Below are positions 44,720 to 53,513 of a stretch of 64,000 nt of DNA, in pieces. Made by a program: the position numbers and the translations under genes. The notes below the pieces were generated by a model, which searched no databases, had not been told where the DNA came from, and was given only the letters and a program-made list of their open reading frames with translations. Location of the stretch: contig NZ_CP091913.1 of NCBI RefSeq assembly GCF_022063185.1, positions 5,991,141 to 6,055,140 on the forward strand, in the 5' to 3' direction. Position 1 is the first letter of the stretch; every line of letters begins with the position of its first letter. The stretch is from Nostoc sp. UHCC 0870. Lineage in GTDB: Bacteria > Cyanobacteriota > Cyanobacteriia > Cyanobacteriales > Nostocaceae.

Positions 44720-46309
44720 ATGTCATATCAACCTTCTAAACGTGGAAAACAACTTATCAAGGAAGCTAGGATTAAAAAAATTGAACAAGCTAGAAAAGAC
44801 AGAATTAAGGAAAAAGGATGGATTGAACCAGGTTGGGATGTGGAAGAAATATTTCTTAAGGAAGCCAGTAAAATTTTAGAACCGCATCCAGACTGGGATA
44901 ATGTCGAATCATACGCTGTATCATTATCGACTTGGAGACGATTTAAGGAAGGAAAAAGGATCAACTGTACTAATTTTCAGGTCTTTTGTCAAGTTTTGAA
45001 TTTGAACTGGGAAGAGATCAAAGAAAATGAAGCAGATACCAATAAGGATTTGAGCGAAGCACCTCCTCTCGCTAGGTTTTATGGACGCATCCAAGAATTA
45101 GCTGAACTTCAGCAACATATCATCACACAAAACTGTCGATTAGTTACAGTTTATGGCATGGGAGGAGTTGGTAAAAGTGCCTTAGTTCGCCATTTAGTAG
45201 AAAGAAATGAAATTGCTAACAGATATGATTTCGTAATTTGGCTACCTCTACAATCAGCACCTCCATTTTCAGAAACATTGATAAAACTTGTGCAATGTTT
45301 ATCTAGATGTAAACAAGAAACAGGCAATTGTGAACAAGAAACAGGCAATATTGAGCAAATCATGCAGCATTTACATCGTCAAAGATGTTTGATAGTGCTG
45401 GATGGTTGGGAAGAAATTATTGACAATCATAGTGAAGATTATACAAACTATAATTTATTTGTAGAGAGAGTTGCTAAAGAATTTCACAAAAGCTGTTTAT
45501 TATTGCTGAGTAGAAGAAGACCTAAAAATATTGAAATATTAGAAGGTCAATTTGTTTACTCCAAAAGATTGGGAGGGTTAACGTATAAAGATGCACAAGA
45601 ATTTTTAAAAGCAGAAGGTTTGTCAGGTACAGATAGTGAAATAGAAGAACTTAGCCGGCGTTATAACAACCCGTGGATTCTCAGAAGAATTGTTGGGAGT
45701 ATTACTAGTGTATTTGGTGGTGATATATCAAACTTTATGACGCTATCAATTTTTGTTGATGAAGTCACAACTGATTTCTTAGATGGACAATTTCAAGCAC
45801 TTTCACAAGCAGAGATAAATTTGATTTATTGGGTGGCTATCAGACGCAATACAGCCTTATGGAATCAATTGCTACAAGATAGTCGGCAATTGTTAACCGA
45901 TAGTCATTTACTGCAAACTTTAAATGATTTAATTAATAGGCATTCTTTGTTAGATAAAAATATTGAAGAAATTCCAGTGGTTTATATACTAGATCCAGTA
46001 ATTTTGAAATATAGCACTAAGCGATTTATTTTCAAAACTTGTGAACAGATCAAACAAGTATTTACAACTGGTGTTATTAATGGTTCTGAACTGTTTATTA
46101 CCCATAATTTTATTACAGAATACCCAAAAGATGAGGAACTGAATCAGGAACAAATAAGACGAATTGTTAAACCTATTCAACAAGCACTATTGGCTCAATT
46201 TCGTAGTCAGCAGCATCTAGAAACTGAACTGAATAAAGTTATTTCTCTATTGGAATCGCAAGGATATACTTCAAAAAATATCTCACATTTGCTTTCTGCT
46301 TGTGAATAA
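44720..46309 (+). CDS. NB-ARC/STAND ATPase with N-terminal DNA-binding-like region
   Basis: The 529-residue protein has an N-terminal region that looks like a small regulator (about 10-110: RGKQLIKEARIKKIEQARKD ... LSTWRRFKEGKRINCTNFQV) and an NB-ARC NTPase (about 120-400: Walker A YGMGGVGKSALVRHL, Walker B CLIVLDGWEEI, LLLLSRRRP). It lacks the WD40 or TPR sensor repeats usual in STAND proteins. ATG 44720 has AGGA 5 bases upstream; the earlier TTG at 44696 has none. It is probably co-transcribed with the receptor kinase. Confidence 0.85.
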   Translation: MSYQPSKRGKQLIKEARIKKIEQARKDRIKEKGWIEPGWDVEEIFLKEASKILEPHPDWDNVESYAVSLSTWRRFKEGKRINCTNFQVFCQVLNLNWEEIKENEADTNKDLSEAPPLARFYGRIQELAELQQHIITQNCRLVTVYGMGGVGKSALVRHLVERNEIANRYDFVIWLPLQSAPPFSETLIKLVQCLSRCKQETGNCEQETGNIEQIMQHLHRQRCLIVLDGWEEIIDNHSEDYTNYNLFVERVAKEFHKSCLLLLSRRRPKNIEILEGQFVYSKRLGGLTYKDAQEFLKAEGLSGTDSEIEELSRRYNNPWILRRIVGSITSVFGGDISNFMTLSIFVDEVTTDFLDGQFQALSQAEINLIYWVAIRRNTALWNQLLQDSRQLLTDSHLLQTLNDLINRHSLLDKNIEEIPVVYILDPVILKYSTKRFIFKTCEQIKQVFTTGVINGSELFITHNFITEYPKDEELNQEQIRRIVKPIQQALLAQFRSQQHLETELNKVISLLESQGYTSKNISHLLSACE

Positions 46310-46342
46310 ATATAGTTCTGAGCGACTGGAAGTCGCAACTAC

Positions 46343-46368
46343 ACAAACAAAACCCGCCTGCGCGGGTT
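46343..46368 (-). terminator. Rho-independent terminator of the potC-like gene
   Basis: On the minus strand the stem AACCCGC/GCGGGTT (loop of 4) is followed by TTTTGTTTG. It lies about 60 bp after the permease stop and also faces the STAND gene from the other side. A further stem GCGACT/AGTCGC is at 46322-46336. Confidence 0.6.
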
Positions 46369-46374
46369 AAGAAT

Positions 46375-46430
46375 CTGTCCCCTGTCCCCTGTCACCTGTC
46401 ACCTGTCACCTGTCCCCTGTCCCCTATTCC
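46375..46430. repeat. TCACCTG/TCCCCTG heptamer repeat
   Basis: About eight heptamer units of the family also present at 17879-17905, 25069-25133, 33558-33589 and 52857-52886. It runs up to the permease stop codon. Confidence 0.85.
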
Positions 46431-47164
46431 CTCTTATCTCCCAAGGCGCGAATTGATTCAGCTATGACAGCAACCATTGCAGAAGCGACAATTAATAAAA
46501 CACTCAAGGCATTAATATCAGGTTTAACGCCTGTTTTAATACGACTAAAAATTTCTATTGGTAGGGTGTTGTAACCGCTACCGGCGGTAAAACTAGAGAT
46601 AAGAAAGTCATCCAAGCTGAGGACGAATGCTAGTAAACAACCTGCTACAATTCCTGGCATTAATTGCGGTAGTAATACTTGAATAAAAGCTTGTACTGGT
46701 GTAGCACCTAAATCTAATGCTGCTTCTTCCAGGTGGGGATCTAAATTAGTTAGTCGGGAAGAAACGACTAATCCGATATAAGCTATACAAAATACTATAT
46801 GAGCAGCCACAATTGTCCATAAACTCAAGGGGATAGCGAAGGCTGCAAGAAAAACGAGGGTAGCAACTGCGATCGCAATATCGGGAATAATTAAGGGTAG
46901 GTAAGCAATACCACGATATAGCTTTTTCCCAAAAAACTGATAACGCGCCAAGCCTACCGCCATCAAAGTTCCTATGACTGCGGAGACACTCACCGCAAAC
47001 ATGGCGACGATTAAACTATTTTTTAAGGCTGAGAGAATGCGATCGTCACTTAACAATTTGGTGTACCAATCGAGAGTGAAGCCTTGCCAAGTGGCACTGT
47101 AGGGTGATTGGTTGAAGCTATAAAACCCTAGTACCAGAATGGGTAGGTACATAAATATAAACAT
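46424..47164 (-). CDS. potC: PotC-like spermidine/putrescine ABC permease (N-terminus disturbed)
   Basis: The 246-residue permease has the PotC pattern: MFIFMYLPILVLGFYSFNQS, six helices, and the EAA loop EEAALDLGATPVQAFIQVLLPQLMPG. It imports polyamines with PotA, PotB and PotD, none of which is present here. Coding sequence continues upstream of ATG 47164 (PFVTWQAVFSVV) but meets a run of nine A bases; with eight, a GTG start at about 47225 would join in frame. So the true start is lost, or slippage at the A run restores it. Confidence 0.75.
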   Translation of the reverse strand: MFIFMYLPILVLGFYSFNQSPYSATWQGFTLDWYTKLLSDDRILSALKNSLIVAMFAVSVSAVIGTLMAVGLARYQFFGKKLYRGIAYLPLIIPDIAIAVATLVFLAAFAIPLSLWTIVAAHIVFCIAYIGLVVSSRLTNLDPHLEEAALDLGATPVQAFIQVLLPQLMPGIVAGCLLAFVLSLDDFLISSFTAGSGYNTLPIEIFSRIKTGVKPDINALSVLLIVASAMVAVIAESIRALGDKRE

Positions 47165-47885
47165 GACTACTGAGAAAACCGCCTGCCATGTGACAAACGG
47201 TTTTTTTTTGAGACGAAGATATATTCACGTTTTTATTATTCTTAAGTATGGCAGTATAAAATATATTCGACTTGACAGCAAACGTCAATATTATAGCTTC
47301 CTGCACTAGTAATCTGTGAAGAAATAATTGGTCAATAGATTTTCTGTAAAGACGGTGTACCGCAAGGTGGAAGTCAAAAGTCAATACCTTGGTTACGCTC
47401 AGGGTCAAAATTCAAAAGTCACAAGACCTGTATTTTAAGGCTTTGAACGAGTAAAGAAGCGAAAACACGTCAATAAAAGTCTCATGAATACAATATACTA
47501 TCCAATTCGTTAATTTTAAAGTTTTTACTAATAAAAATACCTGAATTTTTACTCCAATAATTTAGATTTACCTGGTGTAATGATGCCGGAGAGAAATTAC
47601 AATGCCACTTATCTACAAATGTGATTATTTTTGTAAATTATCGAATCCTATTTGCAATGTACATAAAACATTAATCATAAGACAAATATCCTGTATAAGG
47701 AATAGGGTGATTTCCCTACTAGGATAGACGAGTAATTAAGAATTTAAAGCATAAGATTTAGGGGTACTGAATTTTTAAAATTGGTGTTAAAAAATAGTTT
47801 CTAGTGCGACCTAAACTAATCGCAAGCACGCTGGAAACGATAAACAAACACACCTATTCAAATCTTATTTTGTCGGAGGTTTGTG
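47165..47885. other. Intergenic region, 700 bp, without a clear gene
   Basis: Apart from the disturbed potC start (to about 47226), this is AT-rich DNA. No intact gene or potB remnant is visible. The right end holds the ribosome site GGAGG (47876-47880) of the glycosyltransferase gene. Confidence 0.55.
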
Positions 47886-48959
47886 ATGAGAATTGCTCAA
47901 ATAGCCCCATTATGGGAGAGAGTACCCCCGCCAGCGTATGGCGGTATAGAGTTAGTAGTGGGGTTATTAACTGATGAGTTAGTCCGACGAGGACACGAAG
48001 TAACACTATTTGCTTCAGGAGATTCTATCACTTCAGCCAAGCTAGCATCAGTTCATCCCCGTGCGCTCAGGCTTGATTCTAGTATCAAAGAATATGGCAT
48101 TTACGAAATGCTACAACTAGGTTCAGTATATGAACGTGCAGACGAATTTGACATTATTCACTCACACATGGGCTGTGCATCATTGTCTTATACCAAACTG
48201 GTAAAAACGCCTACTGTTAATACTCTACATGGCATTTTTACCCCTGACAATGAAAAAATGTTTCAGTATGCAAAAAGTCAGCCTTTTGTGAGTATTTCTG
48301 ATGCCCAACGGGAACTCAGATTAGGACTCAATTATGTAGGAACAGTTTACAACGGCATTGATGTTAGTAGTTATAAGTTTTATCCCCAACCAGATGAACC
48401 GCCATATCTAACATTTTTAGGTCGGATATCTCCAGAAAAAGGCACACATTTAGCCATAGAAATTGCTAAAAAAGCTGGTTGGCGATTAAAAATAGCCGGC
48501 AAAGTAGACGTTGTTGATGTGGAATATTTTGAAAAAGAAGTTAAACCATTAATTGATGGTCAGCAAATCGAGTATTTAGGCGAAGCCAATCATACACAAA
48601 AAAATATCCTGATGGGAGGCGCAGTAGCAACGTTATTCCCCATCACCTGGCGAGAACCATTTGGTTTAGTCATGGTTGAATCAATGGCTTCAGGTACACC
48701 AGTTATCGCTATTAAACTTGGCTCAACTACAGAAGTAATTGCCCACGGTAAAACGGGTTTCCTGTGCAATGATGTCGAAGAGTGCGTTAGTGCGATCGCT
48801 AAAGTTGCAGATTTAGACCGTTATGCTTGTCGGGAGTATGTCCAAAACCGTTTTAGTCTCCAAGCCATGACTGATGGTTATGAAGAAGTTTATCGGCAAA
48901 TTCTGCAAGAGCGATTTGCTAATAATGGGCATCTCCGTAGTACAGTCAGTTTAAAGTAG
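47886..48959 (+). CDS. Glycosyltransferase family 4 (GT-B) protein
   Basis: The 357-residue enzyme has the GT4 pattern: MRIAQIAPLWERVPPPAYGG at the start with the glycine-rich donor loop, HSHMGC, TLHGIFTPDNE, LGRISPEKGTHLAIEIAK and the E-x7-E motif REPFGLVMVESMASGTPVIA. The sugar and acceptor are unknown. ATG 47886 is 5-6 bases after GGAGG and is preferred to the GTG just before it. Confidence 0.9.
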   Translation: MRIAQIAPLWERVPPPAYGGIELVVGLLTDELVRRGHEVTLFASGDSITSAKLASVHPRALRLDSSIKEYGIYEMLQLGSVYERADEFDIIHSHMGCASLSYTKLVKTPTVNTLHGIFTPDNEKMFQYAKSQPFVSISDAQRELRLGLNYVGTVYNGIDVSSYKFYPQPDEPPYLTFLGRISPEKGTHLAIEIAKKAGWRLKIAGKVDVVDVEYFEKEVKPLIDGQQIEYLGEANHTQKNILMGGAVATLFPITWREPFGLVMVESMASGTPVIAIKLGSTTEVIAHGKTGFLCNDVEECVSAIAKVADLDRYACREYVQNRFSLQAMTDGYEEVYRQILQERFANNGHLRSTVSLK

Positions 48960-49002
48960 GGACTGGGGATTGGGGACTGGAGACTGGGGACTGGGGAAGA
49001 TA
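48960..49002. repeat. GGGGACT repeat tract
   Basis: About six GGGGACT/GGGGATT heptamers follow the glycosyltransferase stop. The same family is at 18959-18977, 49565-49590 and 58301-58382. Confidence 0.8.
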
Positions 49003-49040
49003 AAAAGAAGTTTTTTGTTTGTCTCCCTTGTCTCCCTTAT

Positions 49041-49166
49041 CCCGGATTTCTCACCAATTATTACCACCTCAGTCCAGAGTCCGTAGGGACTCTTTGAGCA
49101 AAATATTCGTGAATGATTCGAGCATATCTGTGAACCCGCCCCTACTGTTTGTGAGAAATGCGGGTT
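49041..49166. mobile_element. MITE-like element (126 bp) with TTAT target duplication
   Basis: Inverted ends CCCGGATTTCTCAC and GTGAGAAATGCGGG (13 of 14 match) are flanked on both sides by TTAT, consistent with a 4-bp target duplication. There is no gene inside. Confidence 0.65.
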
Positions 49167-49175
49167 ATCTCCCTT

Positions 49176-49562
49176 TTAATTAAACTTGGCTCTAATTGTC
49201 TCAATGCGTTGACGATTAACGCCTAAATCGCTTTGACCTAAACGGGAAGCTGATCGCACATGAATTACATTAGCATTGCGGTCAAGATAAAACTCTACAT
49301 CATCTACAAATCCCAATAAGGCACTTTGAAATTCTGCATATAAATAATCTTGGGTTTCAGTAATAATTTTGGTTCTGGGTAAGGACTGAATGATTGTTTT
49401 GAGATTAGCGATCGCAGTTTCTGGTGTTGAAGTAAAATTCAAGGGTGCAATTTGGTGAACTGCATCTGAACTTTGACTGGAAACACAATTAGGCGAACTA
49501 GGACAAGCGGCTAACTTACCTTCGCGTACACCTAAATTATTGGGACGTTTACCTGCAAGCAT
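49176..49562 (-). CDS. DUF1499 protein
   Basis: The 128-residue protein matches DUF1499: LAACPSSPNCVSSQSSDAVH, then TKIITETQDYLYAEFQSALLGFVDDVEFYLD and IHVRSASRLGQSDLGVNRQRIE near the end. The family is widespread in cyanobacteria and plants; function unknown. Confidence 0.88.
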   Translation of the reverse strand: MLAGKRPNNLGVREGKLAACPSSPNCVSSQSSDAVHQIAPLNFTSTPETAIANLKTIIQSLPRTKIITETQDYLYAEFQSALLGFVDDVEFYLDRNANVIHVRSASRLGQSDLGVNRQRIETIRAKFN

Positions 49563-49617
49563 AATTGGATATTGGGGATTGGGGACTGGGAAGTTAAATA
49601 ATAATCTTTTGACTTCT

Positions 49618-50136
49618 TTAGTGGTGGCTGTAATGTGCTACTATCCAGAGACAATAACGCTCTAATCCTACCAAAGTTACTGTAATCCCAACGGCTAGGG
49701 CAAATAAAAGTAGATTATCGACATTACCAGCTTTTAAAGCAAAACTCAGGGAAGTAGAAACGGCTGGGGGGTGCATTGCATCTAATATAATCATTAATGC
49801 GATCGCAATTACCATCGCCAGTCCCCCAGAAAGATAGCCCCCACCTAGGACAAAATAGGTGATAGACCCGATAGTTGCTGCCATCATTTGGGCAAGAACC
49901 AGGGTACGTACAGTATTTGTACCATGAAGAGGATCTAAATAAATCAGAAATGCACTGGAAGCCAGAGAAGCAAATAACAATCGCTGCTGGCTGAGAGTTT
50001 CTACCAAGAACATCACAATCAACACTATCAAAGTTGGTGCTGCAACTAGGGCAAGTTCGCCTTGAATATTGAGTCTGCGTCTAATTGACCGATTAGCCCC
50101 CTGTAGGGGTTTTAAGCTAGAACGTTGTTTGCTCAT
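49618..50136 (-). CDS. HPP-family membrane protein
   Basis: The 172-residue protein has about four membrane helices and the family motif HPP in LIILDAMHPPAVSTSLSFAL, with DPLHGTNTVRTLVLAQMMAA before it. HPP proteins of chloroplasts and cyanobacteria have been linked to nitrite transport. I choose ATG 50136 (MSKQRSS); the frame upstream to 50262 does not look coding. Confidence 0.82.
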   Translation of the reverse strand: MSKQRSSLKPLQGANRSIRRRLNIQGELALVAAPTLIVLIVMFLVETLSQQRLLFASLASSAFLIYLDPLHGTNTVRTLVLAQMMAATIGSITYFVLGGGYLSGGLAMVIAIALMIILDAMHPPAVSTSLSFALKAGNVDNLLLFALAVGITVTLVGLERYCLWIVAHYSHH

Positions 50137-50327
50137 TACTTGAATACATACTGCTGGGCAAAATGTAAAACTTTGTTCTGGTTGCTGCTTCTTGCCAATG
50201 AGAGGTTTTAGACACTGACTGTAGTAGAATATGCCTTTGGTAATAGAAAAAGATAATCTCAAGGCAGAGTCAAAAATCGGTCGTGCGATCGCTTTATGAT
50301 CCGGTAAGTACCACTGAGGCGAAAATC

Positions 50328-51479
50328 ATGACCCAGACAATTGCCATTAATGACAATCAACGCTTACAACTCCAACCCCTAGAAATTCCCACCCGTCTGC
50401 TACTAGGGCCAGGCCCTTCTAACGCTCATCCCACAGTTCTGCAAGCGATGAGTACCTCTCCAGTAGGGCATCTTGACCCAGCTTTCTTAGCTTTGATGGA
50501 TGAAATTCAATCTCTGCTACGCTACGTTTGGCAAACTGAAAACCCCCTCACCATTGCTGTTAGTGGTACAGGTTCAGCTGCAATGGAAGCCACTATTGCC
50601 AATGCGGTAGAACCCGGTGATGTAGTGTTAATTGGTGTCGCTGGTTATTTTGGTAATCGTCTGGTAGATATGGCGGGAAGATATGGCGCAGATGTCCGCA
50701 GTATTACCAAACCTTGGGGACAAGTTTTCTCACTAGAAGAACTCCGCACCGCCTTAGAAACTCATCGTCCAGCAATTTTGGCTTTAGTTCATGCTGAAAC
50801 TTCCACCGGCGCACGTCAACCATTAGAGGGAGTAAGTGAATTGTGTCAGGAATTTGGCACACTTCTATTAATAGATACAGTCACAAGTTTAGGCGGTGTC
50901 CCCATATTTTTAGATGCTTGGGGAGTAGATTTAGCCTATAGTTGCAGTCAAAAAGGCTTAGGTTGTTCCCCAGGTGCGTCTCCTTTTACCATGAGTCCCC
51001 GCGCAATGGAAAAATTGCAAAAACGCTCCACCAAGGTAGCAAACTGGTATTTGGATATGAATTTACTGGGTAAGTATTGGGGGAGTGAACGCGTATATCA
51101 TCACACAGCCCCGGTTAACTTATATTATGGACTGCGGGAAGCATTGCGTTTAATTGCTGAAGAAGGACTAGCAAACTGCTGGCAACGCCACCAAAAGAAC
51201 GTAGAATATTTGTGGCAACGTTTAGAAGATATAGGATTAAGTCTGCACGTAGAACGAGAATATCGCTTACCCACCCTTACCACTGTGCGTATTCCGGCTG
51301 GCGTGGATGGTAAAGCAGTTGCACGGCAATTACTCAACGAACATAATATTGAAGTTGGCGGCGGTTTAGGTGAATTAGCCGGTCAAGTCTGGCGTGTGGG
51401 ACTAATGGGTTTTAATAGTCGTCCAGAAAGTGTTGACCGACTCATAGAAGCATTGCAGCAAGTCCTCCCTAAGCAGTAG
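50328..51479 (+). CDS. Alanine/serine-glyoxylate aminotransferase family PLP enzyme
   Basis: The 383-residue enzyme has the class V aminotransferase pattern: LLLGPGPSNAHPTVLQAMST, VSGTGSAAMEATIANAVEPG, LIDTVTSLGGVPIFLDAWGV and the PLP lysine in YSCSQKGLGCSPG. It probably converts glyoxylate to glycine in photorespiration. ATG 50328 has GAGG 10 bases upstream; the longer frame to 50283 includes a HIP1 site and no ribosome site. Confidence 0.9.
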   Translation: MTQTIAINDNQRLQLQPLEIPTRLLLGPGPSNAHPTVLQAMSTSPVGHLDPAFLALMDEIQSLLRYVWQTENPLTIAVSGTGSAAMEATIANAVEPGDVVLIGVAGYFGNRLVDMAGRYGADVRSITKPWGQVFSLEELRTALETHRPAILALVHAETSTGARQPLEGVSELCQEFGTLLLIDTVTSLGGVPIFLDAWGVDLAYSCSQKGLGCSPGASPFTMSPRAMEKLQKRSTKVANWYLDMNLLGKYWGSERVYHHTAPVNLYYGLREALRLIAEEGLANCWQRHQKNVEYLWQRLEDIGLSLHVEREYRLPTLTTVRIPAGVDGKAVARQLLNEHNIEVGGGLGELAGQVWRVGLMGFNSRPESVDRLIEALQQVLPKQ

Positions 51480-51863
51480 GAATAAGAAACTAGTACCGCA
51501 AGGCGGAATTCAAAATTCAAAATTCAAAATTCAAAATTCAAAATGAATACAGCATAAGGTTTTCAGAGATTTTGAATGGTATGTTTATTTACGCCGTGCT
51601 GTACTAGTACCGCTACGCAGAAGTCAAAAGTCAAAAATCCTCTATAGCTTTTAACTATTGACGGTTCGTAGTAAGGACTTTAGTCCTTTTTCAAAATCAG
51701 GAATAAAGTCCTTACTACAAACGTGCTGCTTTTGAAGCCCCAGAATAATTACAAATTACTAAGTTATTCGGTCAAAAAGTTGACAAGCATAGGTAATACA
51801 TCTAATTAATAAATTAAGCTGGTTTTTTCTTCATGTTTATAGGTACAATCGGCTGATTTATTT
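51480..51863. other. Intergenic region with short repeats
   Basis: It contains an AATTCAAAATT tract (51507-51543) and a complete GTAGTAAGGACT inverted-repeat element (51664-51722). No gene is visible. Confidence 0.7.
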
Positions 51864-52832
51864 GTGAATGAAAAATATGTTAAAAAAAAATCTTTAATCA
51901 AACTTTGTACATTAACGATAACTATAACCATAAGCTTGACTCTCAGCAGTTGCACACCTCAAAGAAGGACGATGCTACGACTAACTGCGGAGAAATTTCA
52001 TTATCAAGTCATGGAAGCGATGACATCAGTTAAGGAAATTTACACCCTGACTAATGTACCAATAGAAACTTCTGTATCTCGTGATTTAATTACGGAAGAG
52101 TTACTGACAGACCTTAGTATTGATTTTAGAGACATCAGCGAAGTCAATAAAATTATTACCCAAGACGATGAAACAGATAAACCCCCATCAGAATTTGAAC
52201 AAGAGTTAGAAAATTTAACAGCAGAATATGACACAGCTTTAGAGATATTTCAAAATCTTGAGAATATTGATTATGGTAGTTCTAAAATAGTGGCACGAAC
52301 TGCACAGCCAGCGAGATGCTTAACTGTGAAAATGTTACTTTTAGCCAAGCAGATTCAATCTAGACCACCAAAACCAAATGATCCACAACGGGTACTTATT
52401 AGCTTAAGGTTAAATCAACTCCGTAAACAATACAACAATCCAGAATTATCTGCACAGACAAATCCACAAGAAATTAAACGCCAAGTTGCAGAACAAATAG
52501 ATGAGTGGTTAGCTGTGAATGCTGCTGAAAAACAAATCATAGAAGAGTCTATATCTAAACTTGTAATAGCTGCGGATACTGGACGCAAACTATCAAAGCT
52601 GATTGATGATTATGCAAATTTAAATTTTGAAGTAATTGCTACTAGAGTTACTCAAATTATAGGGGTGACAGCTAATCTAACTGGTAGAGATTATAGTTCA
52701 GTTTTGACAAAGATGAAAACTTTAGAAAGTGCGATTAATGAAGACCCAACTTTGCGAGATTTTATTCGGGAAGTTTCTATTAAAAATAGAAGAACACAGC
52801 TATCACAACCAAAATTATGTCAAGAAATATAG
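51864..52832 (+). CDS. Lipoprotein of unknown function
   Basis: The 322-residue protein has a lipoprotein signal (KLCTLTITITISLTLSSC, lipobox LSSC, cysteine at about residue 30). The mature part is long, helical and charged, with no domain I recognise. Its stop codon lies within a TAGA microsatellite. The small helical protein at 52951 follows on the same strand. Confidence 0.7.
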   Translation: MNEKYVKKKSLIKLCTLTITITISLTLSSCTPQRRTMLRLTAEKFHYQVMEAMTSVKEIYTLTNVPIETSVSRDLITEELLTDLSIDFRDISEVNKIITQDDETDKPPSEFEQELENLTAEYDTALEIFQNLENIDYGSSKIVARTAQPARCLTVKMLLLAKQIQSRPPKPNDPQRVLISLRLNQLRKQYNNPELSAQTNPQEIKRQVAEQIDEWLAVNAAEKQIIEESISKLVIAADTGRKLSKLIDDYANLNFEVIATRVTQIIGVTANLTGRDYSSVLTKMKTLESAINEDPTLRDFIREVSIKNRRTQLSQPKLCQEI

Positions 52833-52886
52833 ATAGATAGATAGATAGATAGATAGGGGACAGGTGACAGGTGACAGGTGACAGGT
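52830..52886. repeat. TAGA microsatellite joined to GGTGACA heptamers
   Basis: Seven TAGA units (52830-52857) are followed by four GGTGACA units. The microsatellite contains the stop codon of the lipoprotein gene, so changes in copy number would not alter the protein. Confidence 0.9.
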
Positions 52887-52950
52887 TTATGAGGTGTATT
52901 GAAATCTGTATTGAATTAAATAGGATTATGTTGTGTTGAGGAATTCGTTT

Positions 52951-53343
52951 ATGTTAACTAATGATGAAATAGTCGATAAATTACAAGCTATAGTTTCTCA
53001 GTTAAAAATTACTTCTGACCCAGAAATAAATATAGAACAACTTCATCAGACAACATCAGATTTAGAAAATATTTTGCCGCAGTTGCAATTTGAAGTGACA
53101 AATGCACGCATGGACAGTAATTGGGAACAAGCAAAGAAGTTAAGGGAAGCTGAGAAGGAATGCAAAAAAGCTCTTGATAGTGTGAGGTCTGCAATTCTGC
53201 GCTCAACTATTATTGGCATAAATCAAGAAAATTTAAATGAAATGCAGAAAATATTAGATGAAGTCCAAACTGCATCTAAAAACCAACGCCGGATAGATGT
53301 TATTATTGCCTCTCTGCGCTTTGTTAGGAAATTTTTTGGCTGA
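52951..53343 (+). CDS. Small helical protein of unknown function
   Basis: The 130-residue protein is predicted helical and charged (DEIVDKLQAIVSQLKITSDP, NWEQAKKLREAEKECKKALD). No family is recognised. ATG 52951 has GAGGAA 9 bases upstream. It may belong with the lipoprotein gene before it. Confidence 0.65.
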   Translation: MLTNDEIVDKLQAIVSQLKITSDPEINIEQLHQTTSDLENILPQLQFEVTNARMDSNWEQAKKLREAEKECKKALDSVRSAILRSTIIGINQENLNEMQKILDEVQTASKNQRRIDVIIASLRFVRKFFG

Positions 53344-53345
53344 TT

Positions 53346-53456
53346 TTATTGCCAGAAAAATCCAGAAAACAGTAAGGGTAAAAGTATTAAAGCAGACGCA
53401 ATTAAAACTAGAGTTGCTGGATCAATTTTAATGTGGTTATCTGGTGGCTTGGTCAT
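53346..53456 (-). CDS. Putative 36-residue single-span membrane protein
   Basis: The minus strand encodes MTKPPDNHIKIDPATLVLIA and then SALILLPLLFSGFFWQ, a polar start followed by one hydrophobic helix and an aromatic end. The ribosome site (GAAGA) is weak. Size and layout fit the many tiny membrane proteins of cyanobacteria. Confidence 0.5.
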   Translation of the reverse strand: MTKPPDNHIKIDPATLVLIASALILLPLLFSGFFWQ

Positions 53457-53513
53457 AAGTCTTCAATTTTGAATTTTGAATTTTGAATTTTGAATTGGAG
53501 CATAGCGACTTGA

